Source of the DNA: Methylomagnum ishizawai
Lineage (GTDB): Bacteria > Pseudomonadota > Gammaproteobacteria > Methylococcales > Methylococcaceae
Reading direction: 5' to 3'
DNA length: 64,000 nucleotides
Assembly (NCBI RefSeq): GCF_019670005.1
Contig: NZ_AP019783.1
Location: forward strand, 3,250,150-3,314,149
Shown: positions 26,709 to 36,066 of the stretch, piece by piece
How the letters are laid out: the number at the start of each line of letters is the position of its first letter
Position numbering within the stretch: position 1 is the first letter of the stretch
Program-made: the position numbers and the translations under genes
The notes under the pieces: model-generated
Seen by the model: only the letters and a program-made list of their open reading frames with translations
Databases searched by the model: none
What the model was told of the DNA's origin: nothing

Positions 26709-27782
26709 ATGTTGAGGACACTGGACCGCTATGTCGCCAAGGAAGTTATCAAGGGTGCCTTGATCGCCGTCACCGTGCTGTTGGCGCTGTTGAACTTCTT
26801 CACCTTCGCCGACGAACTGGGCGATCTGGGCGAAGGCGATTATGGGATGAGGCAGATTTTCGGCTACCTGGCCCTGACTTCGCCCAGGGCGTTCTACGAA
26901 CTCATGCCCTCCGCCGCCCTGGTCGGGGGCTTGGTGACGCTGGGAGGACTCGCCAACAACCGCGAATTGATGGCGATGCAGGCGGCGGGCGCCTCGCGGG
27001 CGCGGATCATCCGGGCGGTGTTGATGGGCGGCTTGGTATTGCTGGCGCTTTCGGTGGCCGTGGGCGAACTGGTCGCGCCGGGTGCCGAGCGCGAGGCCAA
27101 CGCGCTGAAATCCACGGCGCTCAAAAAACAGGTCGCCTCGCGCACCAAGTACGGGTTCTGGGTGCGCGACGGGAACATCTTCATCAATATCCGCCGGGTC
27201 GATCAACCGGAAAACCTCGGCGATATCAATATCTACGAAGTCTCGCCGGACAAGCGGCTGTTGCTGGCGAGCCACGCCAACAAAGCCATCTACGACGGCA
27301 GCCAATGGGGCTTGGTCAAGATACGGGCCAGTTATTTCCAGCCGGGGGAAGTCACCGCCGACTTGAAACCGACCATGGATTGGTCCTCGGTGCTGGCCCC
27401 CGACCTTCTGAACGCCTTCGTGATCCGGCCCGAGAACCTCTCCGCCTGGGAATTGGACCGCTATATCGACTACCTCCGGGAGAACGGCCAGAACCCGCTG
27501 CCGGTGGAACAGGCGTTCTGGGGCCGGATCGTGCAACCGGCGGTGACCTTGGTGATGCTGCTGGTGGCGGTGCCCTTCGTCCTGACCATCAAGCGCGAGG
27601 TCGGGATGGGCCAGCGCATCGTGGTGGGCGTGGTGATCGGGCTGGGCTTCTATCTGTTCGACCGCATGTTCAGCCATTTCGGCCTGATCTACGAAATGAA
27701 CCCGATCTTCGCGGCCTCGTTCCCGACCGCCTTGGCGTTTTTGGGGGCGATGATCGGCTTGATGCGGATGCGGGCGGGCTGA
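26709..27782 (+). CDS. lptG: LPS export ABC transporter permease LptG
   Basis: The 357-residue product pairs with LptF. It starts MLRTLDRYVAKEVIKGALIAV, has six predicted membrane segments, three on each side of a periplasmic domain (about 100-265), and the marker LGGLANNRELMAMQAAGASRARI of the coupling helix that contacts the ATPase LptB. The C-terminus has FVLTIKREVGMGQRIVVGVVIG. It follows lptF without a gap. After its stop only about 35 bases separate it from the convergent NUDIX gene. Confidence 0.93.
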   Translation: MLRTLDRYVAKEVIKGALIAVTVLLALLNFFTFADELGDLGEGDYGMRQIFGYLALTSPRAFYELMPSAALVGGLVTLGGLANNRELMAMQAAGASRARIIRAVLMGGLVLLALSVAVGELVAPGAEREANALKSTALKKQVASRTKYGFWVRDGNIFINIRRVDQPENLGDINIYEVSPDKRLLLASHANKAIYDGSQWGLVKIRASYFQPGEVTADLKPTMDWSSVLAPDLLNAFVIRPENLSAWELDRYIDYLRENGQNPLPVEQAFWGRIVQPAVTLVMLLVAVPFVLTIKREVGMGQRIVVGVVIGLGFYLFDRMFSHFGLIYEMNPIFAASFPTALAFLGAMIGLMRMRAG

Positions 27783-27817
27783 GGTTCGCAATCCAATAGG
27801 ATGGCGTGGAATCCGGG

Positions 27818-28309
27818 CTACCGGGCAGCCCACAAGCCGCCCGGCAAAAACAACCAACCCGCCCCACCATCATCCACCAGCCCCGCCCTCCCCTCCGCCG
27901 CCCGGATCACCGCGCCCACGCCTTCCACCAAGGCATAGGCGTCCAGCTCCGCCAAAGCCACCCACCGCGCCTCGGCCACATCGCTGGCCGGGACCGGCTC
28001 GGGCACGGGATCGGCGGCGGCCAGTTCCGCCAGGAAATCCACGATCACATAATGGAAGCCTTCCAACCGCCGCTCGGCCAGGGCCACGATGGGGCCGGGT
28101 TCGACCGCGAGGCCGGTTTCCTCCAGGATTTCGCGGCGGCAGCATTCGCGCAGGGTTTCGCCGGCTTCCTGCTTGCCGCCGGGCAGGGACCACCAACCCT
28201 GCGCGGGCGGCCCGCCCCGCCGCACCAGCAAGACCCGGCCCCGCCGGTCGAACACCACGGCACCGACGCCGAGGGCGGGTTTTGGGGGAAGGTTTTGGGT
28301 CGTCGCCAT
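27818..28309 (-). CDS. NUDIX hydrolase
   Basis: This protein (163 residues from the ATG at 28309; an ATG at 28339 would add ten) carries a complete NUDIX box, [24 protein letters not shown], matching GX5EX7REUXEEXGU with the metal-binding REILEE. Upstream is [19 protein letters not shown]. Such proteins hydrolyse nucleoside diphosphates linked to another group; the short length and [11 protein letters not shown] suggest an ADP-ribose pyrophosphatase or housekeeping type, but the substrate is open. It is convergent with lptG and divergent from fmdB-aspS. Confidence 0.88.
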   Translation of the reverse strand: MATTQNLPPKPALGVGAVVFDRRGRVLLVRRGGPPAQGWWSLPGGKQEAGETLRECCRREILEETGLAVEPGPIVALAERRLEGFHYVIVDFLAELAAADPVPEPVPASDVAEARWVALAELDAYALVEGVGAVIRAAEGRAGLVDDGGAGWLFLPGGLWAAR

Positions 28310-28354
28310 GGCGGGTGTCGCTCGCGGTGAAAAACCCATTGTAGCGCCCGGCTA

Positions 28355-28382
28355 TTGAAAACGCGGTGGACAGCCCTATAGT
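28355..28382 (+). promoter_or_regulatory. Sigma-70-type promoter for the fmdB-aspS pair
   Basis: TTGAAA (28355-28360) and TATAGT (28377-28382) are separated by 16 bases, and the predicted start falls about 35 bases before the small zinc-ribbon gene. Five of six bases match consensus in each element or nearly so. Confidence 0.6.
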
Positions 28383-28422
28383 GGAAACTTGTTTTCCCCT
28401 TCCACTTTAAGAGGTTATCCCC

Positions 28423-28683
28423 ATGCCCATCTACGAATACCAATGCAAATCCTGCGGCCACGAGTTGGAAGCCATCCAGAAAGTCTCCGACGATCCCCTC
28501 AAGGAATGCCCGGCCTGCGGCGATCTGGAATTGACCAAGCTGATTTCGGCGGCGGGTTTCCGGCTCAAGGGCGGTGGCTGGTACGAGACCGACTTCAAGG
28601 GCGGCAAGGACAAGAAAAAAAACCTGGCCGGGGAAGGCACCAGCAAGCCGGAATCCAAGCCCGCCGCCGCCGATGCCTCATGA
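28423..28683 (+). CDS. FmdB-family zinc ribbon protein
   Basis: The 86-residue protein starts MPIYEYQCKSCGHELEAIQK and has two CxxC knuckles (CKSC and CPAC), the zinc ribbon of the FmdB/PF09723 family, followed by KLISAAGFRLKGGGWYETD and a low-complexity Lys/Ala tail. It is the family's usual length. It lies just upstream of aspS, a position found in many proteobacteria, and shares its promoter. The function is unproven; a regulatory or RNA/protein-binding role is generally assumed. Confidence 0.9.
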   Translation: MPIYEYQCKSCGHELEAIQKVSDDPLKECPACGDLELTKLISAAGFRLKGGGWYETDFKGGKDKKKNLAGEGTSKPESKPAAADAS

Positions 28684-28746
28684 GCTTGTGCCACGGGCGA
28701 CCGCCCCGTAAGATTCCCGCCTTTTTACTCACGGGAGACCCAGGCC

Positions 28747-30540
28747 ATGCGTAGCCACCGATGTGGAGAACTGACCGAAAGCCACCTGGATCAAGAAGTT
28801 GATCTCTGTGGCTGGACCCACCGCCGCCGCGACCACGGCGGCGTCATTTTCATCGACCTCCGCGACCGGGAAGGCTTGGTCCAGGTCGTGTTCGATCCCG
28901 ATTACGCCGACGCCTTCAAGCTGGCGGAAAGCGTCCGCAGCGAGTACGTGCTGAAGGTCCATGGCAAGGTGCGCCGCCGCCCGCAAGGCACCGAAAACCC
29001 CAACCTGGGCACCGGCAAGGTCGAAGTGCTGGCGACGGAACTGGAAATCCTCAACAAGGCCGAAACCCCGCCCTTCCCGCTGGAAAGCGAGGTCGAGGTC
29101 AGCGAGGAAACCCGGCTGCGCTACCGCTACATCGACCTGCGCCGCCCCGCCATGCAGCAAAAGCTCAGGATGCGGCGGGACATCACCCGCTCCCTGCGCG
29201 GCTTCATGGACGCCAACGGCTTTTGGGAAATCGAGACGCCGTTCTTGACCAAGGCCACCCCGGAAGGCGCCCGCGACTATCTGGTCCCGAGCCGCACCCA
29301 CCAGAACCATTTCTTCGCCCTGCCGCAATCGCCCCAGCTCTACAAGCAATTGCTGATGGTGTCCGGCCTGGACCGCTATTACCAAGTGGTGCGCTGCTTC
29401 CGCGACGAAGACCTCCGCGCCGACCGCCAGCCGGAATTCACCCAGCTCGATATCGAAACCTCGTTCATGGACCAGGACGCCATCACCGACCTGATGGAGG
29501 AGATGATCCGCGCCCTGTTCAAAGAGGTGCTGGACGTGGAACTGCCCAACCCGTTCCCGCGCATGACCTATGCAGAAGCCATGCGCGACTACGGTTCGGA
29601 CAAGCCGGATTTGCGCGTGCCCTTCAAACTGGTGGACGTGGCCGATTTGCTGACCACCTGCGAATTCAAGGTATTCGCGGGCGCGGCCAAAGACCCGGAA
29701 GGCCGGGTCGCGGCCCTGCGCCTGCCCAAGGGCGCGGAACTGTCCCGCAAGGAACTGGATGATCTGGCGGCTTTCGTCGCCATCTACGGCGCGAAAGGTT
29801 TGGCCTATATCAAAGTCACCGACCGCGCCGCCGGGATCGAGGGTTTGCAATCGCCCATCGTGAAATTCCTGCCGCCGGAGGCCGTGCTGGCGATCCTGGA
29901 CCGGGTCGGCGCGGAAACCGGCGACGTGGTGTTTTTCGGGGCCGACAAGGCCAAGGTCGTAAGCGAGGCCATGGGCGCGTTGCGGCTCAAGCTAGGCCAT
30001 GAGCGCGGCTTCGCGGAAGGCGACTGGAAACCCTTGTGGGTGGTGGATTTCCCCATGTTCGAGTGGGACGACAAGGACGGGCGCTGGTTCGCCATGCACC
30101 ATCCCTTCACCGCGCCCAAGTGCGGCGTGGAGGAACTCAAAGCCGATCCGGGCAAGGCGCTGTCGAAGGGCTACGACATGGTGTTGAACGGCACCGAGAT
30201 CGGCGGCGGTTCGGTGCGTATCCATCGCCAGGACATGCAGGACGTGGTGTTCAAGCTGCTCGGCATCGAGGACGAGGAAGCGCAGCAAAAATTCGGCTTC
30301 CTACTGACCGCGCTGAAATACGGCGCGCCGCCGCATGGTGGCATCGCCTTCGGCCTGGACCGCCTAGTGATGCTGATGAGCGGGGCCAACTCGATCCGCG
30401 AAGTGATGGCCTTCCCCAAGACCCAATCGGCCTGGTGTCCGATGATCGACGCGCCCGCGCCGGTGACGGATATGCAGTTGCGGGAGTTGGGGATTAAGCT
30501 GAGGAAGCCGCCGGAGGCCAAGGCGGTGGAAGCCAACTAA
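28747..30540 (+). CDS. aspS: Aspartyl-tRNA synthetase
   Basis: A class II synthetase of 597 residues, the bacterial-type length with a GAD insertion domain. It begins [23 protein letters not shown] (OB-fold anticodon domain), followed by motif 2 region [22 protein letters not shown] and motif 3 [16 protein letters not shown]. The [14 protein letters not shown] segment is also typical. Whether it is discriminating (AspRS) or non-discriminating (Asp/Asn-charging) cannot be told here. It follows the FmdB gene by 63 bases. Confidence 0.97.
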   Translation: MRSHRCGELTESHLDQEVDLCGWTHRRRDHGGVIFIDLRDREGLVQVVFDPDYADAFKLAESVRSEYVLKVHGKVRRRPQGTENPNLGTGKVEVLATELEILNKAETPPFPLESEVEVSEETRLRYRYIDLRRPAMQQKLRMRRDITRSLRGFMDANGFWEIETPFLTKATPEGARDYLVPSRTHQNHFFALPQSPQLYKQLLMVSGLDRYYQVVRCFRDEDLRADRQPEFTQLDIETSFMDQDAITDLMEEMIRALFKEVLDVELPNPFPRMTYAEAMRDYGSDKPDLRVPFKLVDVADLLTTCEFKVFAGAAKDPEGRVAALRLPKGAELSRKELDDLAAFVAIYGAKGLAYIKVTDRAAGIEGLQSPIVKFLPPEAVLAILDRVGAETGDVVFFGADKAKVVSEAMGALRLKLGHERGFAEGDWKPLWVVDFPMFEWDDKDGRWFAMHHPFTAPKCGVEELKADPGKALSKGYDMVLNGTEIGGGSVRIHRQDMQDVVFKLLGIEDEEAQQKFGFLLTALKYGAPPHGGIAFGLDRLVMLMSGANSIREVMAFPKTQSAWCPMIDAPAPVTDMQLRELGIKLRKPPEAKAVEAN

Positions 30541-30554
30541 GCCGCGCAGGCACA

Positions 30555-30585
30555 CGGGCGGGATGGGCGATGCTTATCCCGCCCG
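30555..30585 (+). terminator. Hairpin after aspS, weak terminator
   Basis: A perfect 10-bp stem CGGGCGGGAT/ATCCCGCCCG with an 11-base loop follows the aspS stop; the tail AATTGTTT is only modestly T-rich. It may end the aspS transcript before the accessory Uma2 gene. Confidence 0.4.
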
Positions 30586-30609
30586 AATTGTTTATACCGG
30601 GAGGATTTT

Positions 30610-31095
30610 ATGGAATGGGCGGACATTTGCCAAAACCCTTATCTCAAGAACCTGCCGTTCAAGATCCAAAGCGACAAATGGGGCAATATCCTGATGAGTC
30701 CCGCCACCAATGAACATGGGATTTATCAGGCCAATATCGTGCGCCTGATCGCCCGACTCAAGGCCGATGCCATGATTATCACCGAATGCTCGATACAGAC
30801 GCCCGAAGGGGTGAAGGTCGCGGATGTGGCCTGCGCTTCGGCGGAATTCATGCGGCGCAACCGGGGGGCGAATCCTTATCGGGAAGCGCCTGAGGTTTGC
30901 GTCGAAATCCTGTCGCCCTCGAATACCGCGCAGGAAATGGACGAGAAGAAGGTGTTGTATTTCGCGGCGGGGGCGGAGGAGGTTTGGTTATGTGGGGCGG
31001 ATGGGGGAATGATATTTTTCCGGGGTGATGGGCGGGTGGAATCTAGTGGGGTGGTGCCGGGGTTTCCTAGGCGGATTGAGTTATATTGGTTTTAA
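30610..31095 (+). CDS. Uma2-family (DUF820) putative PD-(D/E)xK nuclease
   Basis: The 161-residue protein has the family core: an acidic strand in VKVADVACASAEF, then VCVEILSPSNTAQEMDEKKVLYFAAGAEEVW with the catalytic Glu and Lys positions of the PD-(D/E)xK fold. A GGGAGG box precedes the ATG. Family members are abundant and poorly understood, often next to mobile or defence genes. It lies 15 bases upstream of the HARE-HTH/GIY-YIG gene on the same strand, so the two may be one unit. The 3' part of the gene uses codons unlike the neighbours (many G-rich, less GC3-biased), suggesting transfer. Confidence 0.85.
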   Translation: MEWADICQNPYLKNLPFKIQSDKWGNILMSPATNEHGIYQANIVRLIARLKADAMIITECSIQTPEGVKVADVACASAEFMRRNRGANPYREAPEVCVEILSPSNTAQEMDEKKVLYFAAGAEEVWLCGADGGMIFFRGDGRVESSGVVPGFPRRIELYWF

Positions 31096-31110
31096 CTATT
31101 TTTGAAATAT

Positions 31111-31920
31111 ATGCCAGAAAAATCATGGCGCGAAGCAATAATAAGGGTTCTCAAAGAGTCGGATAGCGCATTGCGCTATACCGACATTACCGAACAAATC
31201 CTATCTCGCGGCTATTATCAAACCGACGGTGCGACTCCTGAGGCGTCTGTGCGCGGCTGCATTAATTGGTCGATTAAGGATGAAGGAGATAGCTCACCCT
31301 TTGTTCGTGTTGGCAAAGGGACTTTTGGCTTACGCCAACAATCGACCCCTAACAATATGCTTGGAGAAACCACTACCAAATCCACAACAAGCCAACTTCA
31401 AACCTTCTCGGAAGATTCCGGCGATTCCATTATTCGTTGTTTTGGTATGTACTGGCAACAGGATTTAGTGGTTTGGCGTAGCGACTCAAAGTTATTCGGA
31501 AAACAGCAGTTACTAGCCAAAGCGGTGGATTTTGGCAAGCAGAAAGGAATTTACATCCTTTACGACCATCACACGGTGGTTTATGTTGGAAGGGCTATCG
31601 ACCGGCCTTTGGGGAAGCGGCTCTACGAACACACCCTCGACAGGCTATCTGGGCGGTGGAATCGTTTTTCCTGGTTTGGATTGCTGGATGTTACCCAAGA
31701 GGGCAATCTTCGCGAACTTTCATTTAGCGCCACTTTGGCTTCCATGGTTGCCACTTTAGAGGCATTGCTGATCGAAGCCCTTGAACCCCCGCAAAACCGC
31801 AAGCGGGGTGATGATTTTTCGGCTATCGAATATGTCCAAGAGGTCGATCCCGAATTGAGAGAAAGACAAATTCAGGCAACCCTCCGGGCCATTGAGCAGA
31901 AACTCCGTGAAGGTCCATAA
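31111..31920 (+). CDS. HARE-HTH and GIY-YIG nuclease fusion protein
   Basis: The 269-residue protein joins two domains. Residues 4-75 (SWREAIIRVLKE ... ITEQILSRGYY ... VRVGKGTFGLR) match the HARE-HTH winged helix, a domain linked to restriction systems and modified-DNA recognition. Residues 145-232 form a GIY-YIG nuclease: GIYILYDHHTVVYVGRA with GIY at 146-148 and YVG at 158-160, then RLYEH, and LEALLIEALEPPQNRK, giving the metal-binding Glu222 and Asn229. So the active site looks complete. The linker (76-110) is Ser/Thr rich. A TTG at 31102 could start translation three codons earlier; no strong ribosome binding site is seen before either. The gene is visibly AT-richer than its surroundings. 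The target is unknown. Confidence 0.75.
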   Translation: MPEKSWREAIIRVLKESDSALRYTDITEQILSRGYYQTDGATPEASVRGCINWSIKDEGDSSPFVRVGKGTFGLRQQSTPNNMLGETTTKSTTSQLQTFSEDSGDSIIRCFGMYWQQDLVVWRSDSKLFGKQQLLAKAVDFGKQKGIYILYDHHTVVYVGRAIDRPLGKRLYEHTLDRLSGRWNRFSWFGLLDVTQEGNLRELSFSATLASMVATLEALLIEALEPPQNRKRGDDFSAIEYVQEVDPELRERQIQATLRAIEQKLREGP

Positions 31921-32033
31921 AACGGGTAGCAACCCGCCATCCCGTGAAAAACCTGCCCCACAGACTAGCGCCATATACCACATCCCACGCCGGAGATAAC
32001 CCCATGGAACTATCCATCAACCAGCGTAGCCCC

Positions 32034-32090
32034 AATTAGCGCAGCGTAATCGGAGGCATGAAATCCGTGCGATTACGCTACGCTAATCGC
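32034..32090. repeat. REP-like paired palindromic element
   Basis: ATTAGCGCAGCGTAATCG at about 32036 and CGATTACGCTACGCTAAT at about 32070 are near-perfect inverted copies about 16 bases apart, so they can form one long hairpin. Within the second, GCGATTA/TAATCGC makes a smaller hairpin. Such TTAGCGTAGCG units resemble REP/BIME repeats found many times in some genomes. Only this copy is in the window. Confidence 0.6.
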
Positions 32091-32160
32091 ACCTACCGTC
32101 TGACTACCGCGAAGCACATCATTTAGACTTGTCAGATTTCAACAGAGGATTTTCATCCTT

Positions 32161-32535
32161 ATGTCCGCGCTAGCTTTCGATACCCATGAATTCATCAAAA
32201 AGCTCCGTGGAGCCGGTTTCAGCGAGGAACAGGCGGAAACCATCACGGACTTGCAAAAGGCGACCGTCACCGCGACCTTGGAACAGGCACGCCACGACTA
32301 TAAACTGGATAATCTCGGCACCAAGCGGGATTTGAAAGAACTCGAAGTCAAGCTATCCCACGACATAGAGTTAATCCGTGCCGAACTGAAAAGGGATATT
32401 CTGGAAAATCGCCGCTTGATCGACCAAAGTAGCAAGGACTTGGCGAAATGGCTGGTCGGCGTCATCATCGGGGCGGGCGTGGTGCAAATCGGCTTCATTA
32501 CGGCGTTGATGTTGAAGCTGGCGGATAAGCCGTAG
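32161..32535 (+). CDS. DUF1640-family coiled-coil membrane protein
   Basis: The 124-residue protein starts MSALAFDTHEFIKKLRGAGFSEEQAETITDLQK, the signature of the DUF1640 (CCDC90-like) family, continues with a long charged helix predicted to be coiled coil (about 35-95), and ends with one membrane segment (WLVGVIIGAGVVQIGFITALMLKLA). It probably sits in the inner membrane as an oligomeric coiled coil. Eukaryotic relatives include the mitochondrial calcium uniporter regulator MCUR1; the bacterial role is not known. It is in the accessory stretch after the REP-like repeat. Confidence 0.85.
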   Translation: MSALAFDTHEFIKKLRGAGFSEEQAETITDLQKATVTATLEQARHDYKLDNLGTKRDLKELEVKLSHDIELIRAELKRDILENRRLIDQSSKDLAKWLVGVIIGAGVVQIGFITALMLKLADKP

Positions 32536-32554
32536 CCCGCACCTAAAATTAACC

Positions 32555-34081
32555 TTATCCCCGCTCGCTCGCCCCCGCGAACAACTTGTACGCCGGATTC
32601 TGTGTCTCCTCCCGATAGGCGAAACCCACGGTATCGAGGAATTGCCGGAAGATTTTCCGCTCGGGCTTGGGCACCTGGATTCCCATCAATACCCGCCCGA
32701 ACGCCGCGCCATGGTTGCGGTAATGGAACAGGCTGATATTCCAGCGCCCGCTCATCGCCTCCAGGAAATTCAGCAAAGCACCGGGCCGCTCGGGAAACTC
32801 GAAGCTGTAGACGACCTCGTGCAATAGCTTGGGCGCGTGTCCGCCGACCATGTAGCGGATATGCTCGACCGCCACCGCGTTGCCCGCCAAATCCAACACT
32901 TGATAGCCACGCTCCCGCAACCGGGCCAACAACTCCCGCCCATCCTCGCCGCCGGTCCTTATACCTACGAACAAATGCGCGGCGCTGTCGTCGGAATAGC
33001 GGTAATTGAACTCGGTGACGCCGCGCCGCCCCAGCACCCGGCAGAATTCCAGGAAACTGCCGGGCCGTTCCGGCGTGGTCACGGCCATCAGCAATTCGCG
33101 CTGTTCGCCCACCTCGGCCCGCTCGGCGACATGGCGCAGGCGGTCGAAATTGACATTCGCGCCGCTTTCGATGGCGATCAGGGTTTGGCCTTGGATGCCG
33201 GTGGTTTCGGCGTATTTCTTGGCCCCGGCCACGCCCAAGGCCCCGGCGGGTTCGGCCACCGAGCGGGTGTCGTCGAAAATATCCTTGATCGCCGCGCAAA
33301 TCTCGTCGGTATTCACCGTGACCACTTCATCCACATATTGATGGGCGATATGGAACGGCTCGCGTCCCACCTGCTTCACCGCCACGCCGTCGGCGAACAA
33401 GCCCACCTGTTTCAGCACCACCCGCCGTTCGGCTTTCAGGGCGCGGCGCAGACCATCGGCATCGTCCGGTTCCACGCCGATGATCTTGACTTCGGGCCGC
33501 ACGAATTTGACATAGGCCGCGATCCCGGCGATCAAGCCACCACCGCCCACGGGGACGAAAATGGCGTGGATATCGCCCTGGTGCTGGCGGAGGATTTCCA
33601 TACCGACGGTGGCCTGCCCAGCGATGACCTCCGGGTCGTCGTAGGGGTGGACGAAGGTCAGGTTTTGCTCGTCGGCGAGGCGCAGGGCGTGTTCGTAGGC
33701 TTCGTCGTAGGCGTCGCCGTGCAGCACGGTTTCGCCGCCGAGGTTCCGCACCGCGTCCACCTTGATGGCGGGCGTGGTGCAGGGCATCACGATCAGGGCG
33801 CGGATGCCGAGTTTTTGGGCCGATAGCGCCACGCCCTGGGCATGGTTGCCGGCGGATGCGGCGATCACCCCGGCCGCGCGGGCGGCGGCGGACAGCCCGG
33901 CGATCTTGTTGTAGGCACCGCGCAGCTTGAAGGAAAATACCGGTTGCAGGTCTTCCCGCTTGATGAGGATGCGGTTGCCGAAACGGCGGCTGAGTCCTGG
34001 CGCGGCATCCAGGGGGGTTTCGACGGCCACGTCGTAGACCCGTGCGCGCAGGATGCGCTCGATATATTTGTGCAGCATCAA
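32555..34081 (-). CDS. ilvA: Threonine ammonia-lyase, biosynthetic
   Basis: IlvA converts threonine to 2-oxobutanoate, the first step of isoleucine synthesis, and is feedback inhibited by isoleucine. The 508-residue protein has a fold-type II PLP domain with the Schiff-base lysine in VFSFKLRGAYNK (Lys52), SAGNHAQGVALSA, and the PLP-phosphate loop VGGGGLIAGIAAYVK. The C-terminal half has two ACT-like domains (PERPGSFLEFCRVLGRRGV and FPERPGALLNFLEAM), so it is the regulated biosynthetic form, not the catabolic one. It is divergent from rpiA. Start may be either of two adjacent ATG codons. Confidence 0.95.
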   Translation of the reverse strand: MMLHKYIERILRARVYDVAVETPLDAAPGLSRRFGNRILIKREDLQPVFSFKLRGAYNKIAGLSAAARAAGVIAASAGNHAQGVALSAQKLGIRALIVMPCTTPAIKVDAVRNLGGETVLHGDAYDEAYEHALRLADEQNLTFVHPYDDPEVIAGQATVGMEILRQHQGDIHAIFVPVGGGGLIAGIAAYVKFVRPEVKIIGVEPDDADGLRRALKAERRVVLKQVGLFADGVAVKQVGREPFHIAHQYVDEVVTVNTDEICAAIKDIFDDTRSVAEPAGALGVAGAKKYAETTGIQGQTLIAIESGANVNFDRLRHVAERAEVGEQRELLMAVTTPERPGSFLEFCRVLGRRGVTEFNYRYSDDSAAHLFVGIRTGGEDGRELLARLRERGYQVLDLAGNAVAVEHIRYMVGGHAPKLLHEVVYSFEFPERPGALLNFLEAMSGRWNISLFHYRNHGAAFGRVLMGIQVPKPERKIFRQFLDTVGFAYREETQNPAYKLFAGASERG

Positions 34082-34161
34082 AATCTTAAAATCCCAAGAA
34101 AACCGGAAACAAGCCGGTATTATCCCCGAATCGACCCGTTAACCCCATGTTGGAGAGCAAA

Positions 34162-34818
34162 ATGACCCAAGACCAGTTGAAGAGAAAAGTGGCGGAAGCT
34201 TCCTTGGAATATATCAAGGGCTATTCCGTGCTGGGGATCGGCACCGGCTCGACCGTGAACCACTTGATCGATTGCCTCGCCGACATCAAGAACGACATCG
34301 AAGCCACGGTCTCCAGTTCGGTCAACAGCACGGAACGCCTGAAGAAACTGGGCATCCCGGTGCTGGACCTGAACGAGGTCGGCACCCTCGACATCTACCT
34401 GGACGGCGCGGACGAGATCAACCCCCATAAGCAGCTCATCAAGGGCGGCGGCGCGGCCCTGACCCGCGAGAAGATCATCGCCGCCGCCAGCCGCAAGTTC
34501 ATCTGCATCGCCGACGACAGCAAGTGCGTGGATGTCTTGGGCAAGTTCCCGCTGCCGGTCGAGGTCATCCCGATGGCGCGGAGCTATGTGGCCCGCGAAT
34601 TGGTGAAGCTCGGCGGCCAGCCGGTCTACCGCGAGCATTGCGTCACCGACAACGGCGGCCATATCCTCGACGTGCATAACCTGTCCATCGTCGATCCTAT
34701 CGCCTTGGAGAAGGCAATCAACAACATCGTGGGCGTGATTACTTGCGGGATTTTCGCGATGCGGCCTGCCGATATGGTGTTGTTGGCCACGGCGGATGGG
34801 GTGAGGAAGATCGATTAA
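34162..34818 (+). CDS. rpiA: Ribose-5-phosphate isomerase A
   Basis: RpiA interconverts ribose 5-phosphate and ribulose 5-phosphate, important for the ribulose monophosphate and pentose phosphate routes. The 218-residue protein has [15 protein letters not shown], the active-site [11 protein letters not shown]-type segment ([20 protein letters not shown] with acid residues), and VEVIPMA. The start is the ATG at 34162, six bases after GGAG; an in-frame ATG at 34147 has no such site. It is divergent from ilvA. Confidence 0.94.
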   Translation: MTQDQLKRKVAEASLEYIKGYSVLGIGTGSTVNHLIDCLADIKNDIEATVSSSVNSTERLKKLGIPVLDLNEVGTLDIYLDGADEINPHKQLIKGGGAALTREKIIAAASRKFICIADDSKCVDVLGKFPLPVEVIPMARSYVARELVKLGGQPVYREHCVTDNGGHILDVHNLSIVDPIALEKAINNIVGVITCGIFAMRPADMVLLATADGVRKID

Positions 34819-34868
34819 ACGTGCGGGCGGCGCGGCTATCGCGCCCGCGCCGCCAATAGCAGAACCTA

Positions 34869-35732
34869 CTAAGATTCCACCCCATGCGGACTCCACGGCG
34901 AGCATTCCCCATATGTCGCTGTCTCCCAGGCATGGATCGCATGTTTCCGCGTTTCGCCCCAATGATAGCCGCCCAACCTGCCGCTTTGCTGGATGACGCG
35001 GTGGCAGGGAATCAGGAAGGCGACCGGATTTCCGCCTACCGCTTGACCCACCGCCCGCGCCGCGCCGGGGCGTCCCACGGCATCCGCGACCTGGGCATAA
35101 CTGACCACCTTGCCCGGTGGAATCCGTAACAACGCCTTCCACACCATGGTTTGGAAATTCGTGCCGCCGACATGCAAGGACAGCGGCCCCGCCCCGATGG
35201 GTTTGCCGCCGAATAGCCTTTCGAGAATGGAACCCGGCCGATATTGGTTTTCCTTCAAGACCGCGCCCGGCCATTTCCTACGCAGGTTTTCCAGCGGTGT
35301 CACAGGGTCGGAGCCATCGAGGAATTCCAGGCTGCAAACCCCACGGGCAGTGGTGGCGATAAAAGCCCTGCCAAACGGGGTTTCCCCTAGGGCATAGCCA
35401 ATCTCGATACCCCGCCCGCCGGTTTTGAATTCCCCAGGCGTCACCGCTTCCAGTTGGACAAAATGGTCGTATAGGCGGGAACCGCTACTCAACCCGACGG
35501 CATAGGAAACCTCCAGCAAGGTCCGCGATTCGCGCAATAATCGCTTGGCTCGCTCCACCGTCAACACCTGCAAGAACCGTTTGGGTGTGACGCCCGCCCA
35601 ACGGCTGAACAGGCGCTGGAAATGGAAGGGACTCAAATGGACATGCGCCGCTATCTCGTCCAGGGCGGGCTGCTCATCCGCCCGTTGGACGATGTAATCG
35701 ATGGCTTTGGCGATACGTTCGTAATCGGACAT
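34869..35732 (-). CDS. AraC-type regulator fused to O6-methylguanine-DNA methyltransferase (Ada-like, lacking the zinc domain)
   Basis: The 287-residue protein has an N-terminal AraC DNA-binding domain (YERIAKAIDYIVQRADEQPALDEIAAHVHLSPFHFQRLFSRW) and a C-terminal methyltransferase domain with PCHRVIQ carrying the acceptor Cys, plus the GKVVSYAQVADAVGRPGAARAVG helix-turn-helix. It lacks the N-terminal Cys4 methylphosphotriester domain of E. coli Ada, so induction by a phosphotriester is unlikely; the AraC part may act otherwise. It would repair O6-methylguanine by self-methylation. The start 35732 is preceded by GGAGG at five bases; the ATG at 35735 is too close to it. Confidence 0.88.
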   Translation of the reverse strand: MSDYERIAKAIDYIVQRADEQPALDEIAAHVHLSPFHFQRLFSRWAGVTPKRFLQVLTVERAKRLLRESRTLLEVSYAVGLSSGSRLYDHFVQLEAVTPGEFKTGGRGIEIGYALGETPFGRAFIATTARGVCSLEFLDGSDPVTPLENLRRKWPGAVLKENQYRPGSILERLFGGKPIGAGPLSLHVGGTNFQTMVWKALLRIPPGKVVSYAQVADAVGRPGAARAVGQAVGGNPVAFLIPCHRVIQQSGRLGGYHWGETRKHAIHAWETATYGECSPWSPHGVES

Positions 35733-36066
35733 CATGGCCTCCGATAACGGAATATCAGCGGCGCAAGGAACGGGCAACCCCTATTTCCAAGGAATCCACC
35801 CCGATCATACGGCGCGCCGGAATATAGGATCGAAAATCCGATGGTCTGGTGCATGATCCGCTCCCAAGGGATATGCCAGTAGTTGGGCGGATTATAGGTA
35901 TCGGTATCGGCCATGCCGACCCGGTTCTTGCGCTACTGAAAGCTCACCACACGCTGGCGAAGCCCGGCGGGGATTGTATGGTATGGCGGGATTTTGATTC
36001 GGCGGCGTGGCGGCTTTATGATCGGGAACCGTCGCATATCCCCATTTCAACCGGACATAAAAACCC
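35733..36066. other. Gene-free region
   Basis: About 330 bases between divergent genes. I see no supportable gene and no clear hairpin; short frames lack ribosome binding sites and recognisable sequence. Confidence 0.4.

Noticed and set aside
31102-31110. TTG start of the HARE-HTH/GIY-YIG gene
   Set aside because: Adds only three residues without a ribosome binding site; the ATG at 31111 was preferred, though the choice is not decisive.
34823-34848. GC hairpin after rpiA as terminator
   Set aside because: Stem GCGGGCG/CGCCCGC lacks any T run and is of the kind found by chance in this GC-rich sequence.
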